Below are positions 6,136 to 7,099 of a DNA stretch of 7,099 nt, piece by piece. Made by a program: the position numbers and the translations under genes. The notes beneath the pieces were generated by a model, which was not told the DNA's origin, searched no databases, and was given only the letters and a program-made list of their open reading frames with translations. The stretch comes from Caryophanales bacterium UBA6879. GTDB taxonomy: Bacteria; Bacillota_I; Bacilli_A; RFN20; CAG-288. The stretch covers positions 49,977-57,075 of the forward strand of contig DKCH01000038.1 of assembly GCA_002449135.1 (NCBI GenBank), read 5' to 3'. The first letter of the stretch is position 1. Every line of letters begins with the position of its first letter.

Positions 6136-7099
6136 ATGGATTTAACAAAGTACATTAATTTTATGAAGCAAGAAGAGAGCTTAGCTAATAAGGAGCTCTT
6201 CTTAGCTAAAAATATTGATGAAGTGATGTATCTTTATAATCAAATAAAAAATAAGGATACGCAAATTATTGATATTAATGAATTTGAAAACTATATTGTA
6301 AAAAATATTGATGTGCTTTTTGATTATGCTCCGCATTTAACTTTACAGATGTTATTTACGGCAGTTTCTACTGCTCCTAGTAAGGCTATAGAGCTCCCAT
6401 CTTTTTTACAGGCTTTAATTGAGAATCCTAATCTTCCTGCTAAAGCTTATTCAGTTGTTAATTCATATATATCAATGTTTAAAGAAAGGGAAACTACTCC
6501 TCCTGATTTATCTTTTGCTTCTGATCAAAATATTTTAAAAGCTTTAGATTTTACAAGTAGTGATTCTTTAACTAATTTAATAATGTTAATTACTGTAAGA
6601 TTATCAATGGGCGAAAAATTAGATCATTTTATTGATTTGATGAATCCTTTTTTTAGTAATGGTAACAATAATTCTTTAGAAAAATTAGTAATTATTGGCC
6701 AACTTACCCAAATTTCAAAAAAATATTCAGCTTCAAAACCTTTGAATGTTTTTATTGGTAGACAAAGTTATTACATTACTTTTGATGGAAAGTTTGATGA
6801 AGTTAGCGATATGTTTCTAAGAGGGTGTAGCTATTATTTAAATCAACTAAAGGTCAATCAAGAATTATCTAGTGTAGTTATGAATGCTGCAAAGATGTAC
6901 CGTTATCTCCATTTAAACCAAGAAAATGTTTTAAATAGTGAAAAAGATGTTAAAGGTTTTGTTTTATGTATTATTGAAACAAATAATATAAGTTTAGCAA
7001 CAAGTAATATAGATAAAGTATTTAATATTCAAATCCCATTAGAATATAGAGAATCATTAGGTTTTAAAGAAGCTAATGATTTCCTCAATTCCTTTTATG
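6136..7099 (+). CDS. unrecognised protein, N-terminal 321 codons (3' end outside window)
   Basis: An open frame begins at ATG 6136, 5 nt after the BI-1 stop, and continues without a stop to the window edge. It has no signal peptide and no membrane segment, so the visible part looks cytoplasmic. I recognise no domain or catalytic motif. It begins MDLTKYINFMKQEESLANKE and is rich in Leu, Asn, Ser, Ile and Lys, with a largely helical look. There are no tryptophans and only two cysteines in the visible part. Codon use (TTA, AAT, GAA, AAA) matches its neighbours, which supports real coding. The purine-rich stretch before it (AAAGAAATAG, within the end of the BI-1 gene) is a poor SD, so translational coupling with the BI-1 gene is likely. 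ATG 6163 (residue 10) is a possible later start. A link to membrane or ion physiology rests only on gene position and is weak. Confidence 0.8.
   Translation, partial: MDLTKYINFMKQEESLANKELFLAKNIDEVMYLYNQIKNKDTQIIDINEFENYIVKNIDVLFDYAPHLTLQMLFTAVSTAPSKAIELPSFLQALIENPNLPAKAYSVVNSYISMFKERETTPPDLSFASDQNILKALDFTSSDSLTNLIMLITVRLSMGEKLDHFIDLMNPFFSNGNNNSLEKLVIIGQLTQISKKYSASKPLNVFIGRQSYYITFDGKFDEVSDMFLRGCSYYLNQLKVNQELSSVVMNAAKMYRYLHLNQENVLNSEKDVKGFVLCIIETNNISLATSNIDKVFNIQIPLEYRESLGFKEANDFLNSFY

Noticed and set aside
6171..6209. Inverted repeat AGAAGAG/CTCTTCT with a repeated CTTAGCTAA near the start of the unknown gene
   Set aside because: It lies inside coding sequence, the loop is long (18 nt), there is no T-tract, and the repeats are explained by similar short peptide segments (SLANK, FLAK) in an AT-rich gene.

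Overview
The window is an AT-rich, densely packed bacterial segment with every gene on the + strand. In order it holds the 3' end of guaA (GMP synthase), glnA (type I glutamine synthetase), a glycolytic block gap-pgk-tpiA, a Bax-inhibitor-1 family membrane protein, and the first 321 codons of an unrecognised protein that runs off the right edge. No tRNA, rRNA, insertion sequence, CRISPR array or phage gene is visible.

Organism (inference): very low GC, strong AGGAGG-type ribosome-binding sites, a Bacillus-like short GlnA, a GAPDH whose C-terminal region recalls lactobacilli, and U-tract hairpin terminators all point to a low-GC Firmicute, perhaps one of the uncultured gut Bacilli near the Mollicutes. 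All 16 tryptophans in the six recognisable genes are TGG and no gene is interrupted by TGA, so the segment uses the standard bacterial code and not the Mycoplasma code. No species can be named.

Layout: 1-732 guaA fragment; 750-2078 glnA, with its SD only 6 nt after the guaA stop, so the two are probably co-transcribed (GlnA makes the glutamine that GuaA consumes). 2079-2194 is the main regulatory gap: a near-CIRCE inverted repeat (2103-2128), then a good sigma-A-type promoter (2136-2164) and the gap SD. 2195-3253 gap, followed by a strong intrinsic terminator (3271-3301). pgk (3320-4546) starts only 18 nt after that terminator with no room for a promoter, so pgk-tpiA probably depends on read-through. 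tpiA (4570-5322) follows after 23 nt and ends in a second strong terminator (5328-5354) with a related stem. A new unit then starts with a probable promoter, the BI-1 protein (5399-6130), and the unknown gene beginning 5 nt after its stop (6136 onward).

Together gap, pgk and tpiA carry out the triose-phosphate steps of glycolysis, including the first ATP-yielding step. No exotic system was found. The best leads are the CIRCE-like element before gap, the terminator inside the glycolytic unit, and the unknown gene tied to the BI-1 protein.
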